Shown here piece by piece: positions 24,762-31,407 of a DNA stretch of 37,185 nucleotides (the first letter of the stretch is position 1; each line of letters begins with the position of its first letter). The notes beneath the pieces are model-generated. The model did no database searches, had not been told where the DNA came from, and worked only from the letters and a program-made list of their open reading frames with translations. This DNA is from Monoglobus sp964442605. Lineage in GTDB: Bacteria > Bacillota > Clostridia > Monoglobales > Monoglobaceae. Position numbers and translations under genes: made by a program. The stretch is taken from NCBI GenBank assembly GCA_964442605.1, contig CAYTZR010000020.1, positions 1 through 37,185 of the forward strand. Direction: 5' to 3'.

Positions 24762-25247
24762 TTACTTTCTTATTCTGTTTACCGCTCTAAGCTTCAATAC
24801 CTTAAGTATATCCGACATCTCCGCGGAGGCTTCGCGGGAGTGCCACACAACAACACCTATAGGACGTTTTATTAACCTAAAAACAATTCTGATGGGGAGG
24901 GTTAAGATTTTAACCATAAAACAGAAAAGGCGCGCAAAAAGAGCGTAAAGCTTTCTAAGCAGCTTCATCAGCCTGTCTCCCATCGCCAGCTTAAAGCACA
25001 GCGCTCCCAACGCCATTCCGAAAAAGCTATACCATCTCACTATCCCGAAATTCCGGCGAAAAGCCAAAGCGTAAAGCAGAAGTCCCAGAGACGCAAGCCA
25101 CAGTATGTCTTGTATGCATATGAGCGCCGCAGCGGTTTTTTCACGTCGTCCGGCTCTTAAAAAATCGTATATGATTATCATAAGAGCGCCGCACGCCATT
25201 GACCGCAAAAAATATCCAATCTCGCTTGCCTTGGTTATTGTTCCCAT
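24762..25247 (-). CDS. yabQ: Spore cortex biosynthesis protein YabQ
   Basis: The 161-residue membrane protein has hydrophobic segments at about residues 12-28, 43-62, 70-88 and 105-125, and starts EIGYFLRSMACGALMIIIYDFLR, typical of YabQ. YabQ is a mother-cell protein in the outer forespore membrane, needed for cortex formation in Bacillus. GGAGG lies 9 bases before ATG. It follows yabP by 38 bases. A palindromic TTTTCATTAAATGAAAA lies 12 bp past its stop and may help to end the transcript before the divIC promoter. Confidence 0.9.
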   Translation of the reverse strand: MGTITKASEIGYFLRSMACGALMIIIYDFLRAGRREKTAAALICIQDILWLASLGLLLYALAFRRNFGIVRWYSFFGMALGALCFKLAMGDRLMKLLRKLYALFARLFCFMVKILTLPIRIVFRLIKRPIGVVVWHSREASAEMSDILKVLKLRAVNRIRK

Positions 25248-25285
25248 AATATTTATCCTCCGTATTATTTATTATATGAAAGCCG

Positions 25286-25570
25286 TTATCTGAAAAGCCT
25301 TCCGAAAAAGCCTCCGCCCGAGTCCGATACGCCGGCTGTTTCCATATACTCCACCTTGTCTACATCGCCGTCTATTATAAGCTGCCCATCATCCACATTC
25401 AGGCGGCTAACCTTAAAATTATATCCGCTTATTATCATAACTCCCAACGAGGTGTAAACCACCGCTTTTTCCTCGTTAAAGCTCTCCACATCCTCGACGC
25501 AGTTTATTTTTATCCTTTGTCTGTCCTCAATCGTAACCGTATGTTTGCCCGCCCCTTCGTGATTGTCCAT
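25286..25570 (-). CDS. yabP: Sporulation protein YabP
   Basis: The 94-residue protein has the YabP/YqfC-type beta fold: VTIEDRQRIKINCVEDVESF, VVYTSLGVMIISGYNFKVSRLN and LIIDGDVDKVEY. YabP is made in the mother cell under SigE in Bacillus. The C-terminus is Gly-rich (SDSGGGFFGRLFR). GGAGG lies upstream with about 12 bases of spacing. It is the first gene of yabP-yabQ; the usual upstream neighbours yabN and yabO are absent here, with mecA next instead. Confidence 0.9.
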   Translation of the reverse strand: MDNHEGAGKHTVTIEDRQRIKINCVEDVESFNEEKAVVYTSLGVMIISGYNFKVSRLNVDDGQLIIDGDVDKVEYMETAGVSDSGGGFFGRLFR

Positions 25571-25603
25571 AAACGTCCGAAACCTCCTAACGGCTTTTTA
25601 ATA

Positions 25604-25632
25604 ATACTATGCGCGTAAAAGCGGCTTTATGC
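25604..25632 (-). promoter_or_regulatory. Possible SigE-type promoter of yabP-yabQ
   Basis: On the minus strand, GCATAAA (25632-25626), a 14-bp spacer and CATAGTAT (25611-25604), resembling the SigE pattern KMATATT-14-CATACANT. It lies about 35 bp upstream of yabP. The match is partial and the site overlaps a possible terminator arm, so the call is tentative. Confidence 0.4.
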
Positions 25633-25660
25633 ATGGTAAATTGGGCGCAAAAAAAGCCGC
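25620..25660 (-). terminator. Possible terminator of mecA
   Basis: GCGGCTTT (25620-25627) and AAAGCCGC (25653-25660) form an 8-bp stem with a long loop. On the minus strand it is followed by TTTTACGC. It lies about 35 bp past the mecA stop. Confidence 0.5.
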
Positions 25661-25694
25661 AAATTCAAATTAATGAATTCACGGCATCTGTACC

Positions 25695-26321
25695 TTACGC
25701 AAAGTATTCAACCAAAATATTTACGGCATCGCTCTTTATCATTACCTCGCCGAGCTCATTTAGCCGTCCATGTGAGATTAGAGTTTTTGTCTGCTTGTCG
25801 GAAAACTCCAGCATTATCTTTTCTACACACGGCATTATCCCTCTGTCAGCCGGTATGAGCAGCATATAATACGAGTCTCCGTATTTGTATAATGTGCTGT
25901 CTCCTTCAAAATCTCTATGTATCGCTTCCGCCGCCCGGCATACATCCTCAAAGTCGCAAAAACGGAATATTCTTTTGCCCAAAGGAGCCGACGGTTCTCT
26001 GAATGGATACAAATGCCGCTTTTTTATACGACCGCGATACGCGCAGTTTTCGATAGCCGCGTTTAAATCGTCATCGCTGAATATTCTGGTAATCAACATT
26101 CCAAAGCCGCCGGTATGACCCGGTATTGCCTCCACAAACAGCTTCGCGCCGTCTATGCAGAAGTGAACATCCCTCTCTGCAAGACGTATTGCCGTTTTAA
26201 ACATCTCCCTGATTTCGGGAGAGTCCGATGCCATATTATTCACGCTGATATTCCACTCTTTTGCCTCATCGGTATCGATTAACACCTTTATCTTATTCTC
26301 GTTAATTTTTTCAATCCTCAT
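25695..26321 (-). CDS. mecA: Adaptor protein MecA (ClpC adaptor)
   Basis: MecA proteins deliver substrates to ClpC for degradation. The 208-residue protein starts MRIEKINENKIKVLI, has the N-terminal substrate-binding part and the C-terminal ClpC-binding domain (FRFCDFEDVCRAAEAI, STLYKYGDSYYMLL, LSHGRLNELGEVMIKSDAVN partly visible as ISHGRLNELGE). It is rather divergent from Bacillus MecA. GGGAGA lies 8 bases before the ATG at 26321; an in-frame extension to 26408 encodes a hydrophobic stretch but lacks a ribosome site and is rejected. Confidence 0.85.
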   Translation of the reverse strand: MRIEKINENKIKVLIDTDEAKEWNISVNNMASDSPEIREMFKTAIRLAERDVHFCIDGAKLFVEAIPGHTGGFGMLITRIFSDDDLNAAIENCAYRGRIKKRHLYPFREPSAPLGKRIFRFCDFEDVCRAAEAIHRDFEGDSTLYKYGDSYYMLLIPADRGIMPCVEKIMLEFSDKQTKTLISHGRLNELGEVMIKSDAVNILVEYFA

Positions 26322-26433
26322 ATAACAATCTCCCGGAAAAATTATCCACTGCCGCAAAAACAAAACAAAAAACCAAATCGCAAAAACAAAATAAATCAGA
26401 TAATTCATATAAAACTATGCTTGTATAAATTTA

Positions 26434-26461
26434 ATTATAACTAAAAAAATTTTTATTTCAA
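26434..26461 (-). promoter_or_regulatory. SigA-type promoter of mecA
   Basis: On the minus strand, TTGAAA (26461-26456), a 16-bp spacer and TATAAT (26439-26434), about 110 bp upstream of the mecA start. Confidence 0.6.
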
Positions 26462-26588
26462 TGCAAAATTATTGGAAATAACAAATTGTTATTCATCTGT
26501 AAAATTAACGAAAAAACCTGTAACAAAACAGAAATGATTGTAACATTTCACAATCAAAAAAATGCCGCTAAAAAACACAAAAAATATG

Positions 26589-26616
26589 TTGTATTTTTTT
26601 CAATATATGATATAAT
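26589..26616 (+). promoter_or_regulatory. Promoter of the probable 6S RNA
   Basis: TTGTAT (26589-26594), a 16-bp spacer and TATAAT (26611-26616). Transcription would begin near 26623, just before the closing stem of the RNA. Between this and the mecA promoter lies only AT-rich DNA with a small inverted repeat (GATTGT/ACAATC at 26536-26555). Confidence 0.6.
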
Positions 26617-26639
26617 AGTATTGTTAATAAATAATTCTT

Positions 26640-26846
26640 AATAAATACATCCCTGCGTTGTACGTATTTATGGCAATAATGTAAAACCAACAAATTGTAT
26701 AAGGGATTTCATCTTCGTAAAGCGGCGCACATGCCTCACACCGCAAGGTGTCCAGTGGACTTGTAAGGCTTTTGAGAATATCCCACCTGGTTTCCGGGTT
26801 TTTACCTTATCCATTCTACGGCTATCGCGGGGTTATTTATTTTTTT
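26640..26846 (+). ncRNA. ssrS: Probable 6S RNA
   Basis: A gene-free stretch of about 207 nt folds into the 6S layout. The ends pair (AATAAATA 26640-26647 with 26834-26841; CCCTGCG 26651-26657 with CGCGGGG 26826-26832), followed by short pairs including GTA/TAC and TGG/CCA. Then GTAAAACC pairs with GGGTTTTTAC, a large central bubble follows (AACAAATTGTATAA opposite ACCTGGTTTCC), then GGGAT/ATCCC and a terminal arm containing CACACC-GCAA-GGTGT. The 3' half TCTACGGCTATCGCGGGG resembles known 6S 3' ends. A U-rich tract follows. 6S RNA binds the housekeeping RNA polymerase and mimics an open promoter. The family call rests on structure and remembered motifs, not on a covariance search. Confidence 0.7.
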
Positions 26847-26912
26847 GACAAGAAATTTTTATTATGTCATTCGCTATCTTTTTATTAATAATGACAAATT
26901 TAATCAAAACAC

Positions 26913-26941
26913 TTGACAAATTTACAATTTTGATATATAAA
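26913..26941 (+). promoter_or_regulatory. SigA-type promoter of rsmD-coaD
   Basis: TTGACA (26913-26918), a 17-bp spacer and TATAAA (26936-26941), about 40 bp before the rsmD start. Confidence 0.75.
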
Positions 26942-26982
26942 TATATTATATATGATAGCTTAAAATTGGGGAGGACATATTT

Positions 26983-27594
26983 TTGCGAATTATATCCGGC
27001 AAAAGACGCGGCTATAAGCTTACGGCTCCCGGCGGATTGGATACTCGTCCCACTACGGACAGGGTAAAGGAATCGGTTTTTAATATAATACAAAACCATC
27101 TGCCATGCCGTCTTGTTCTTGATTTGTTCGCGGGCAGCGGTGCCATGGGAATTGAGGCTATAAGCCGAGGCGCGGAATGTGTGGTGTTTGCCGAAAATAA
27201 TCCGGCTTCTATTAAGGTTATTGAGGAAAACCTTCGCGGTTCCGGTTTGCAAAGTAACGCGGCTGTATATAAAACGGATGCTTTTGCGCTTCTTTCCGAG
27301 CTGTCTGAGCTATCAGCGCCTAAATCTGACGGAATGGATTTACTGAAAATACCTGAGAGACAGCTAAGCTTTGACCCCGGTGAGGGATTTGACATAATTT
27401 TTCTTGACCCGCCATATAACAAAGGGCTTGTTACGAAAGCGCTTGATATGATTTACGATTTTGACCTTTTGAACGACAACGGCATTATTGTTGCGGAAAC
27501 CGAAGTACTCGGCGAGGATTTATCGGGTACAAGGTTTAAGATAAAAAAATCGGCGAAGTATGGCAAAACGCTTATTACAGTTATGCAAAGGTGA
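26983..27594 (+). CDS. rsmD: 16S rRNA (guanine-966-N2)-methyltransferase RsmD
   Basis: RsmD methylates G966 of 16S rRNA. The 203-residue protein begins MRIISGKRRGYKL, with TRPTTDRVKESVFNII, the SAM-binding LVLDLFAGSGAMGIEAISRG (about residues 44-63) and the catalytic FLDPPY. The start codon is TTG at 26983: GGGGAGG lies exactly 8 bases upstream, and the protein begins as expected for the family. A hydrophilic loop (about residues 105-125) is longer than usual. It is the first gene of rsmD-coaD-coiled-coil protein. Confidence 0.95.
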   Translation: MRIISGKRRGYKLTAPGGLDTRPTTDRVKESVFNIIQNHLPCRLVLDLFAGSGAMGIEAISRGAECVVFAENNPASIKVIEENLRGSGLQSNAAVYKTDAFALLSELSELSAPKSDGMDLLKIPERQLSFDPGEGFDIIFLDPPYNKGLVTKALDMIYDFDLLNDNGIIVAETEVLGEDLSGTRFKIKKSAKYGKTLITVMQR

Positions 27595-27598
27595 TAGT

Positions 27599-28081
27599 AT
27601 GAAAACCGCTGTGTATCCCGGCAGCTTTGACCCTTGTACCAACGGGCATCTGGACGTTATAAAAAGAGCGTCCTCCCTGTTTGACAAGGTAGTTGTCGCG
27701 GTACTTATTAACAGTTCAAAACAGCCCGTGTTCTCGGCAAAGGAACGAGCGCAGATGCTTGAGATTGCCACAAAGGATATCGAGAATGTCGAAATTCGCG
27801 TATTTTCCGGACTCTTGGCTGATTTTATGAGGAATATTAATTCAAAGATAATTATTAAGGGAATTAGAGCGGTATCTGACTTTGAGTATGAATTTCAGAT
27901 GGCATTGACAAACCGTACCTTATACGGAGAGCTTGAAACCTTGTTCCTGCACACAAGCAAGGACTACATGTTTTTAAGCTCCAGCATTGTTAAGGAAATC
28001 GCAAAGTATGGCGGATGCCTTGATGGACTTGTTCCGAGTGATTTAATCCCTATTATAAGAAGTCGTTTTGAGGACAAGTAA
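27599..28081 (+). CDS. coaD: Phosphopantetheine adenylyltransferase
   Basis: CoaD makes dephospho-CoA from 4'-phosphopantetheine and ATP. The 160-residue protein has the nucleotidyltransferase motif PGSFDPCTNGHLDVI (residues 7-21, with NGH of the T/HxGH site), GIRAVSDFEYEFQMALTNR and the second nucleotide motif FLSSSIVKEIAKYGG. The ATG at 27599 lies 4 bases after the rsmD stop, with AAAGGTG across the junction. An in-frame extension into rsmD is rejected. rsmD-coaD order is common in Firmicutes. Confidence 0.97.
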   Translation: MKTAVYPGSFDPCTNGHLDVIKRASSLFDKVVVAVLINSSKQPVFSAKERAQMLEIATKDIENVEIRVFSGLLADFMRNINSKIIIKGIRAVSDFEYEFQMALTNRTLYGELETLFLHTSKDYMFLSSSIVKEIAKYGGCLDGLVPSDLIPIIRSRFEDK

Positions 28082-28113
28082 ATCGGCTTTAATATTTAAG
28101 GAGGTATTTTACA

Positions 28114-28635
28114 ATGGATGCATTGGAACTGTTGGATGAATTGGAGGATATAATAGATAAGGGCGCGTCTGTGCCGTTTTCAGCCCGTTGTATCCTTGAT
28201 AAGGATGAGCTTCTTGATGTGCTTCAGGAAATCAAGCTCAAGCTCCCCGAGGATTTAAAACAGGCAAAGTGGATTAAGGAAGAGCGCAACAGAATTTTAC
28301 AGGAGGCGCAAACCGAGGCTGATACTCTCATAAAAAATGCCGAGGACAAGATTATTGCTATGGTGAACGAAAATGAGATTACCAAAAAAGCGATAGTTCA
28401 AGGCAATCAGATTATTGAGGATGCGCGGAAAAACGCGCAGCAGGTTACCGACTCCTCCTATAACTATGCAGACAACCTTTTGGAAACAGTGGAAAAGGTT
28501 GTTATGTCATCAATGAAGGATTTGGAGCAATGCGTAAATATCGTGAGGAACAACAGAAACGAGATGCGCAGCAGCGGCGCTATAGCTCCGTCGGCAGGCG
28601 CGGCATCGCCCGAGGATTCACAGCCGATTGAATAA
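28114..28635 (+). CDS. Coiled-coil protein downstream of coaD
   Basis: The 173-residue protein is mostly helical and charged, with a coiled coil at about residues 45-140 (KEERNRILQEAQTEADTLIK, ENAEDKII-like stretches, ARKNAQQVTDSSYNYADNLL). The tail is Ala/Ser/Pro-rich (SSGAIAPSAGAASPEDSQ). It resembles proteins annotated as ATP synthase subunit B/H-like that follow coaD in clostridia, but there is no membrane anchor or other ATPase gene, so an ATPase role is doubtful. AGGAGG lies before ATG. A strong terminator 15 bp after the stop ends the operon. Confidence 0.8.
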   Translation: MDALELLDELEDIIDKGASVPFSARCILDKDELLDVLQEIKLKLPEDLKQAKWIKEERNRILQEAQTEADTLIKNAEDKIIAMVNENEITKKAIVQGNQIIEDARKNAQQVTDSSYNYADNLLETVEKVVMSSMKDLEQCVNIVRNNRNEMRSSGAIAPSAGAASPEDSQPIE

Positions 28636-28650
28636 TTATGTACATCACTG

Positions 28651-28683
28651 CAGCGCCCGAGTAATACCCGGGCGCTGTTTTTG
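28651..28683 (+). terminator. Terminator of the rsmD-coaD operon
   Basis: CAGCGCCCG (28651-28659) pairs with CGGGCGCTG (28669-28677) around a 9-nt loop, followed by TTTTTGT. A classic Rho-independent terminator. Confidence 0.9.
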
Positions 28684-28718
28684 TCTGCTTAATACGGATT
28701 ATTAAAGATAACATTGCC

Positions 28719-28827
28719 TTTTGATAAAAGCTTTGGCGTTGCTCGCAAAGCTTTTGCTTTGAACAATTGCCCCATGCCCATATTCCGGTCTGCCAAGCCA
28801 CGGACCGGTAAAGTCGCAAAAGCTTTG
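28719..28827. repeat. Palindromic element, first copy (family 1)
   Basis: This stretch begins TTTTGATAAAAGCTTTGG and is an inverted copy of 29264-29356. Shared sequence includes CTTTGAACNATTGCC and CCCATATTCCG, then a hairpin. Here the hairpin is CCGGTC (28785-28790) with GACCGG (28803-28808) around a loop containing CCAAGCC. It starts about 35 bp after the rsmD-coaD terminator. No open reading frame of note. Confidence 0.75.
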
Positions 28828-28906
28828 CGGCGCTCGGGTACGGCTCGTATAAAATAGTCCTTTAAGAAAAAAGTAATCGGATTAAGGCACTATACAAGGT
28901 TTGGCA

Positions 28907-29047
28907 CCCCGCCCGGGCTCGGCGAGCGGGAGTGACCGGAGCTGCGCAGCAGGTTCGTGCCTTATAAAGCAGTCCATTTTATCGAATAAACGAGGTCACA
29001 AACCACAAAAAATTTTGGTGTCCCGCTCGGGTCTGGCGAGCGGAACT
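28907..29047. repeat. 141-bp dispersed hairpin repeat, copy A (family 2)
   Basis: This stretch matches 37045-37185 at 133 of 141 positions. It starts with an imperfect CCGCCCG..CGAGCGG hairpin, has a perfect GCTGCGCAGC palindrome in the middle (28941-28950) and ends with CCGCTCG-GGTCTGG-CGAGCGG. A degenerate further module lies upstream (CGCTCGGGTACGGCTCG then TATAAAATAGTCC, 28831-28860). The stretch 29048-29137 shows nothing recognisable. Confidence 0.9.
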
Positions 29048-29137
29048 GGGCTAGGCTTGAGCGGACTAAGCGGCTACGCTTAAAGTAAATGGTGTTTGGA
29101 ACAAATAAAAGGTTTTAATCAATCATTAATTACATCT

Positions 29138-29250
29138 TGCCCTTACAGGGCAGTCGCCTGCGCGCCTCACGTGTTCGCTAACGCTCACCTACCGAAGCTT
29201 GCATTGCCACTCCTTGAGTGGCACAGAGAACCCGGGCGGTGGCAAAGCTT
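29138..29250. other. Cluster of small hairpins in the gene-free block
   Basis: TGCCCT-TAC-AGGGCA (29138-29152) and GCCACTC-CTT-GAGTGGC (29206-29222) are perfect hairpins. The second is enclosed by AAGCTT..GCCAC and GTGGC.AAGCTT arms (about 29196-29250). The stretch may hold decayed copies of the flanking repeats; no gene is seen. Confidence 0.6.
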
Positions 29251-29263
29251 GTGTAATCATCAA

Positions 29264-29356
29264 TTTTGATAAAGGCTTTGGCAACATTGCCGCCCGCGGC
29301 TTGGTGTGGCGGAATATGGGTTCGGCAATGGTTCAAAGGCAAAGCCTTTATCAAAA
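29264..29356. repeat. Palindromic element, second copy (family 1), with 17-bp perfect terminal inverted repeats
   Basis: TTTTGATAAAGGCTTTG (29264-29280) and its perfect reverse complement (29340-29356) bound a 93-bp element. CATTGCCG (29285-29292) and CGGCAATG (29323-29330) pair further in, and CCGCC (29290-29294) can pair with GGCGG (29308-29312). It resembles a small non-autonomous mobile element or REP-like palindrome. It is inverted relative to the copy at 28719-28827. Confidence 0.85.
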
Positions 29357-29416
29357 TATATTATTTGTTTTTTGTCTGTTCAATACTAATCAATACGAAT
29401 AAAGACACTTTTTAAA

Positions 29417-29770
29417 CTACTTTGATTTAGGATTAAATATAAGCGCTATCAGGAAAGCAAAGAATATTGCCGCGGCTATTCCTCCTGCGGCGGCGGAGGT
29501 TCCACCCGTTATCACACCCAAAAAACCTATTTGGTCTACCGCCTGCTTTACTCCCTTTGCCAGCACATTTCCGAACCCGACAAGAGGCACCGTTGCCCCC
29601 GCTCCGGCAAAGTCAACCAGCTTATCGTAAACACCTATGCCGCCCAGAACAACACCCGTCACAACGTACAGTACCAGTATCTTTGCGGGAGTCATATTTG
29701 TCTTGTCAATCAAAACCTGCGCAACAACGCATATCAGACCGCCCACCCAAAAGGCGTTAATGTACCGCAT
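29417..29770 (-). CDS. spoVAE: Stage V sporulation protein AE
   Basis: The 117-residue membrane protein (MRYINAFWVGGLICVVAQVL) has about four hydrophobic helices and the family motifs GIGVYDKLVDFAGAGATVPL and GFGNVLAKGVKQAVDQIGFLG. SpoVA proteins form the forespore channel that moves Ca-dipicolinate. Its ATG at 29770 lies inside the spoVAD end (14-base overlap), with GGGGGTG six bases upstream. An in-frame upstream extension of 58 codons reads through the repeat array (LEQAI copies) and is rejected. SpoVAC and SpoVAE are sequence relatives. Confidence 0.93.
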   Translation of the reverse strand: MRYINAFWVGGLICVVAQVLIDKTNMTPAKILVLYVVTGVVLGGIGVYDKLVDFAGAGATVPLVGFGNVLAKGVKQAVDQIGFLGVITGGTSAAAGGIAAAIFFAFLIALIFNPKSK

Positions 29771-30851
29771 TGACTTCACCCCCAAGATTGCTTGCTCCAA
29801 GATTGCTTGCTCCAAGATTGCTTGCTCCAAGCTTGCTTGCCGGCTTATTTGAAAGCGCGACAGCGTGTGCAATACCGGGAACCGACTCGCCCTGCAGCGT
29901 TGAAGTGGGACTGAGCAGCGCACCTGTACCCAGAACGAGAACATCGTTAAGCTCGCCTCTTTTCAGCATTTCAAATACATATCCGCAAACCGTGACCGCT
30001 ACACAGCCGCAGCCGCTGCCGCCCGCATGGACGTCCTGCTCGTCAAAATTATAGATCATACACCCCGTATCACCGTAATTTTCACTCATGTCAAAGCCGT
30101 TTGCGTTCATCATATTCATTACAATCTCACGTCCGACCTTTCCCAAATCTCCCGTCAAAATCAGATCATAGCTTTGCGGCGAACGTCCGGTGTCTTTAAA
30201 GTGGGCGCAAAGAGTATCTATCGCGGCGGGAGCCATCGCTCCGCCCATGTTGTTTTGGTCAATCACTCCAAAGTCAACCACCTTTCCTGTGGTTATATGA
30301 GTGATATACGGCGGTTTTTCTCCACATTCCAAAACCGCCGCTCCCGCTCCGGTAACCGTCCATTGAGCGGTTGGAGGACGCTGACCTCCGTATTCAAGCG
30401 GGTTTCTGTACTGCCGCTCCGCAGTACAAAAGTGACTGGAGGCAACCGCTATTGCGCATTTTGCTCCTCCTCCGTCTATAGTAATCGCGCCGAGACTCAG
30501 TCCCTCAATCATGGTTGAACACGCGCCGTACAGACCATAATACGGTATTTCCAGCTCTCTCGCGCTAAACCCTGAGCTTATACATTGGTTGAGCAAATCT
30601 CCGGCAAAGGCGCAGTCAATATCCTCAGGACGCTTACCCGCCTTTCGTATCGCGAGCCTTGCCGCCTCCTTCTGCATCTTGCTCTCGGTTTTTTCCCATG
30701 TCTTTTCATTCCACTCCGCGTCATTCATATGCACATCAAAAAACGGCGAGAGAGGACCTTCACTCTCCTTTGTTCCCGCGACTGTCGCTGTATTTGCAAT
30801 AGAAATATCACGGCTCATCGCCATTGTCTGTTTCCCCAGTCTGACAGCCAT
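29757..30851 (-). CDS. spoVAD: Stage V sporulation protein AD with repeated C-terminal tail
   Basis: SpoVAD is a thiolase-fold protein that binds dipicolinic acid for uptake into the forespore. The 364-residue protein has the family segments SRDISIANTATVAGTKESEGPL, FAGDLLNQCISSGFSARE, FCTAERQYRNPLEYGGQRPP and the end FEMLKRGELNDVLVLGTGALLSP split across the C-terminal part. SpoVAD normally ends near PGIAHAV. Here about 30 further residues follow, with GASNL three times plus a degenerate copy, coded by exact 15-bp repeats. GGAGG lies 7 bases before ATG, and the gene starts 3 bases after the spoVAC stop. Confidence 0.95.
   Translation of the reverse strand: MAVRLGKQTMAMSRDISIANTATVAGTKESEGPLSPFFDVHMNDAEWNEKTWEKTESKMQKEAARLAIRKAGKRPEDIDCAFAGDLLNQCISSGFSARELEIPYYGLYGACSTMIEGLSLGAITIDGGGAKCAIAVASSHFCTAERQYRNPLEYGGQRPPTAQWTVTGAGAAVLECGEKPPYITHITTGKVVDFGVIDQNNMGGAMAPAAIDTLCAHFKDTGRSPQSYDLILTGDLGKVGREIVMNMMNANGFDMSENYGDTGCMIYNFDEQDVHAGGSGCGCVAVTVCGYVFEMLKRGELNDVLVLGTGALLSPTSTLQGESVPGIAHAVALSNKPASKLGASNLGASNLGASNLGGEVNAVH
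29784..29843. repeat. 15-bp tandem array encoding GASNL repeats in SpoVAD
   Basis: AAGATTGCTTGCTCC is repeated exactly at 29784-29798, 29799-29813 and 29814-29828, with a degenerate copy at 29829-29843. The period keeps the spoVAD frame. The array ends just before the spoVAE ribosome site. Confidence 0.97.
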
Positions 30852-30854
30852 AAT

Positions 30855-31313
30855 CTAACCTCCGATCAAAGCCTTATACAAAAAATAAATTATACCGACT
30901 GCCACAGAGCTTGTTATTCCGTAAACAAGCACCGGTCCCGCCACAACAAACATTTTTGCGGACATACCCGTAACCAAGCCCTCGCGCTTAAACTCCATTG
31001 CGGGAGACGCTACGGAATTGGCAAATCCCGTTATAGGCACAATTGTACCGGCTCCGGCATATTTGGCAATCCTCGGATATATATCGAGACCGGTGAGCAA
31101 CGCCCCCAAAAATACCATGGTTACGCTTACCGCTACCTTTGAGTTTTCCACATCCATATGAAAAACATTTACGTATAGATCGCCGATAGCCTGTCCTATA
31201 ACACAAATCAGACCGCCGAACAGAAACGCCATCAGCATATCCCTAAAGAGCGGACTTTTGGGTGCTGTTTTCCGTATATAATTCAAATAGTCACGGTTTT
31301 CATTGTTGGGCAT
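30855..31313 (-). CDS. spoVAC: Stage V sporulation protein AC
   Basis: The 152-residue membrane protein has about four hydrophobic helices and the family motifs FRDMLMAFLFGGLICVIGQ, GLDIYPRIAKYAGAGTIVPI and TGFANSVASPAMEFKREG. SpoVAC has been described as a mechanosensitive channel component of the forespore inner membrane. AGGAG lies 8 bases before ATG. It follows sigF by 155 bp, most of which is a 16-bp repeat array and an inverted repeat that could mask its start codon. spoVAA and spoVAB are absent, as is usual in clostridia. Confidence 0.94.
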   Translation of the reverse strand: MPNNENRDYLNYIRKTAPKSPLFRDMLMAFLFGGLICVIGQAIGDLYVNVFHMDVENSKVAVSVTMVFLGALLTGLDIYPRIAKYAGAGTIVPITGFANSVASPAMEFKREGLVTGMSAKMFVVAGPVLVYGITSSVAVGIIYFLYKALIGG

Positions 31314-31394
31314 ACTTATTTCTCCTTTTCATTGCTGCAGTTCCGTATGTTACGTATATTCATATGTTATTATATTCATATCTTGCCCAACAAT
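31302..31394 (-). promoter_or_regulatory. Inverted repeat that could hide the spoVAC start codon
   Basis: ATTGTTGGGCA (31302-31312) and TGCCCAACAAT (31384-31394) are perfect 11-bp inverted copies. In the minus-strand mRNA the downstream arm contains the U and G of the spoVAC AUG plus codons 2-4, and the ribosome site lies in the 71-nt loop. Folding would block initiation at spoVAC when transcription comes from the spoIIA side. Function is inferred. Confidence 0.5.
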
Positions 31395-31407
31395 CGGCTG
31401 ATTATTC

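Noticed and set aside
26833..27252. Minus-strand open frame opposite rsmD and the 6S RNA end
   Set aside because: It is antisense to rsmD, has no ribosome site or known motif, and runs into AT-rich intergenic DNA.
29771..29944. 58-codon N-terminal extension of spoVAE with LEQAI repeats
   Set aside because: It is the out-of-frame reading of the spoVAD end and its 15-bp array; the family start and ribosome site are at 29770.
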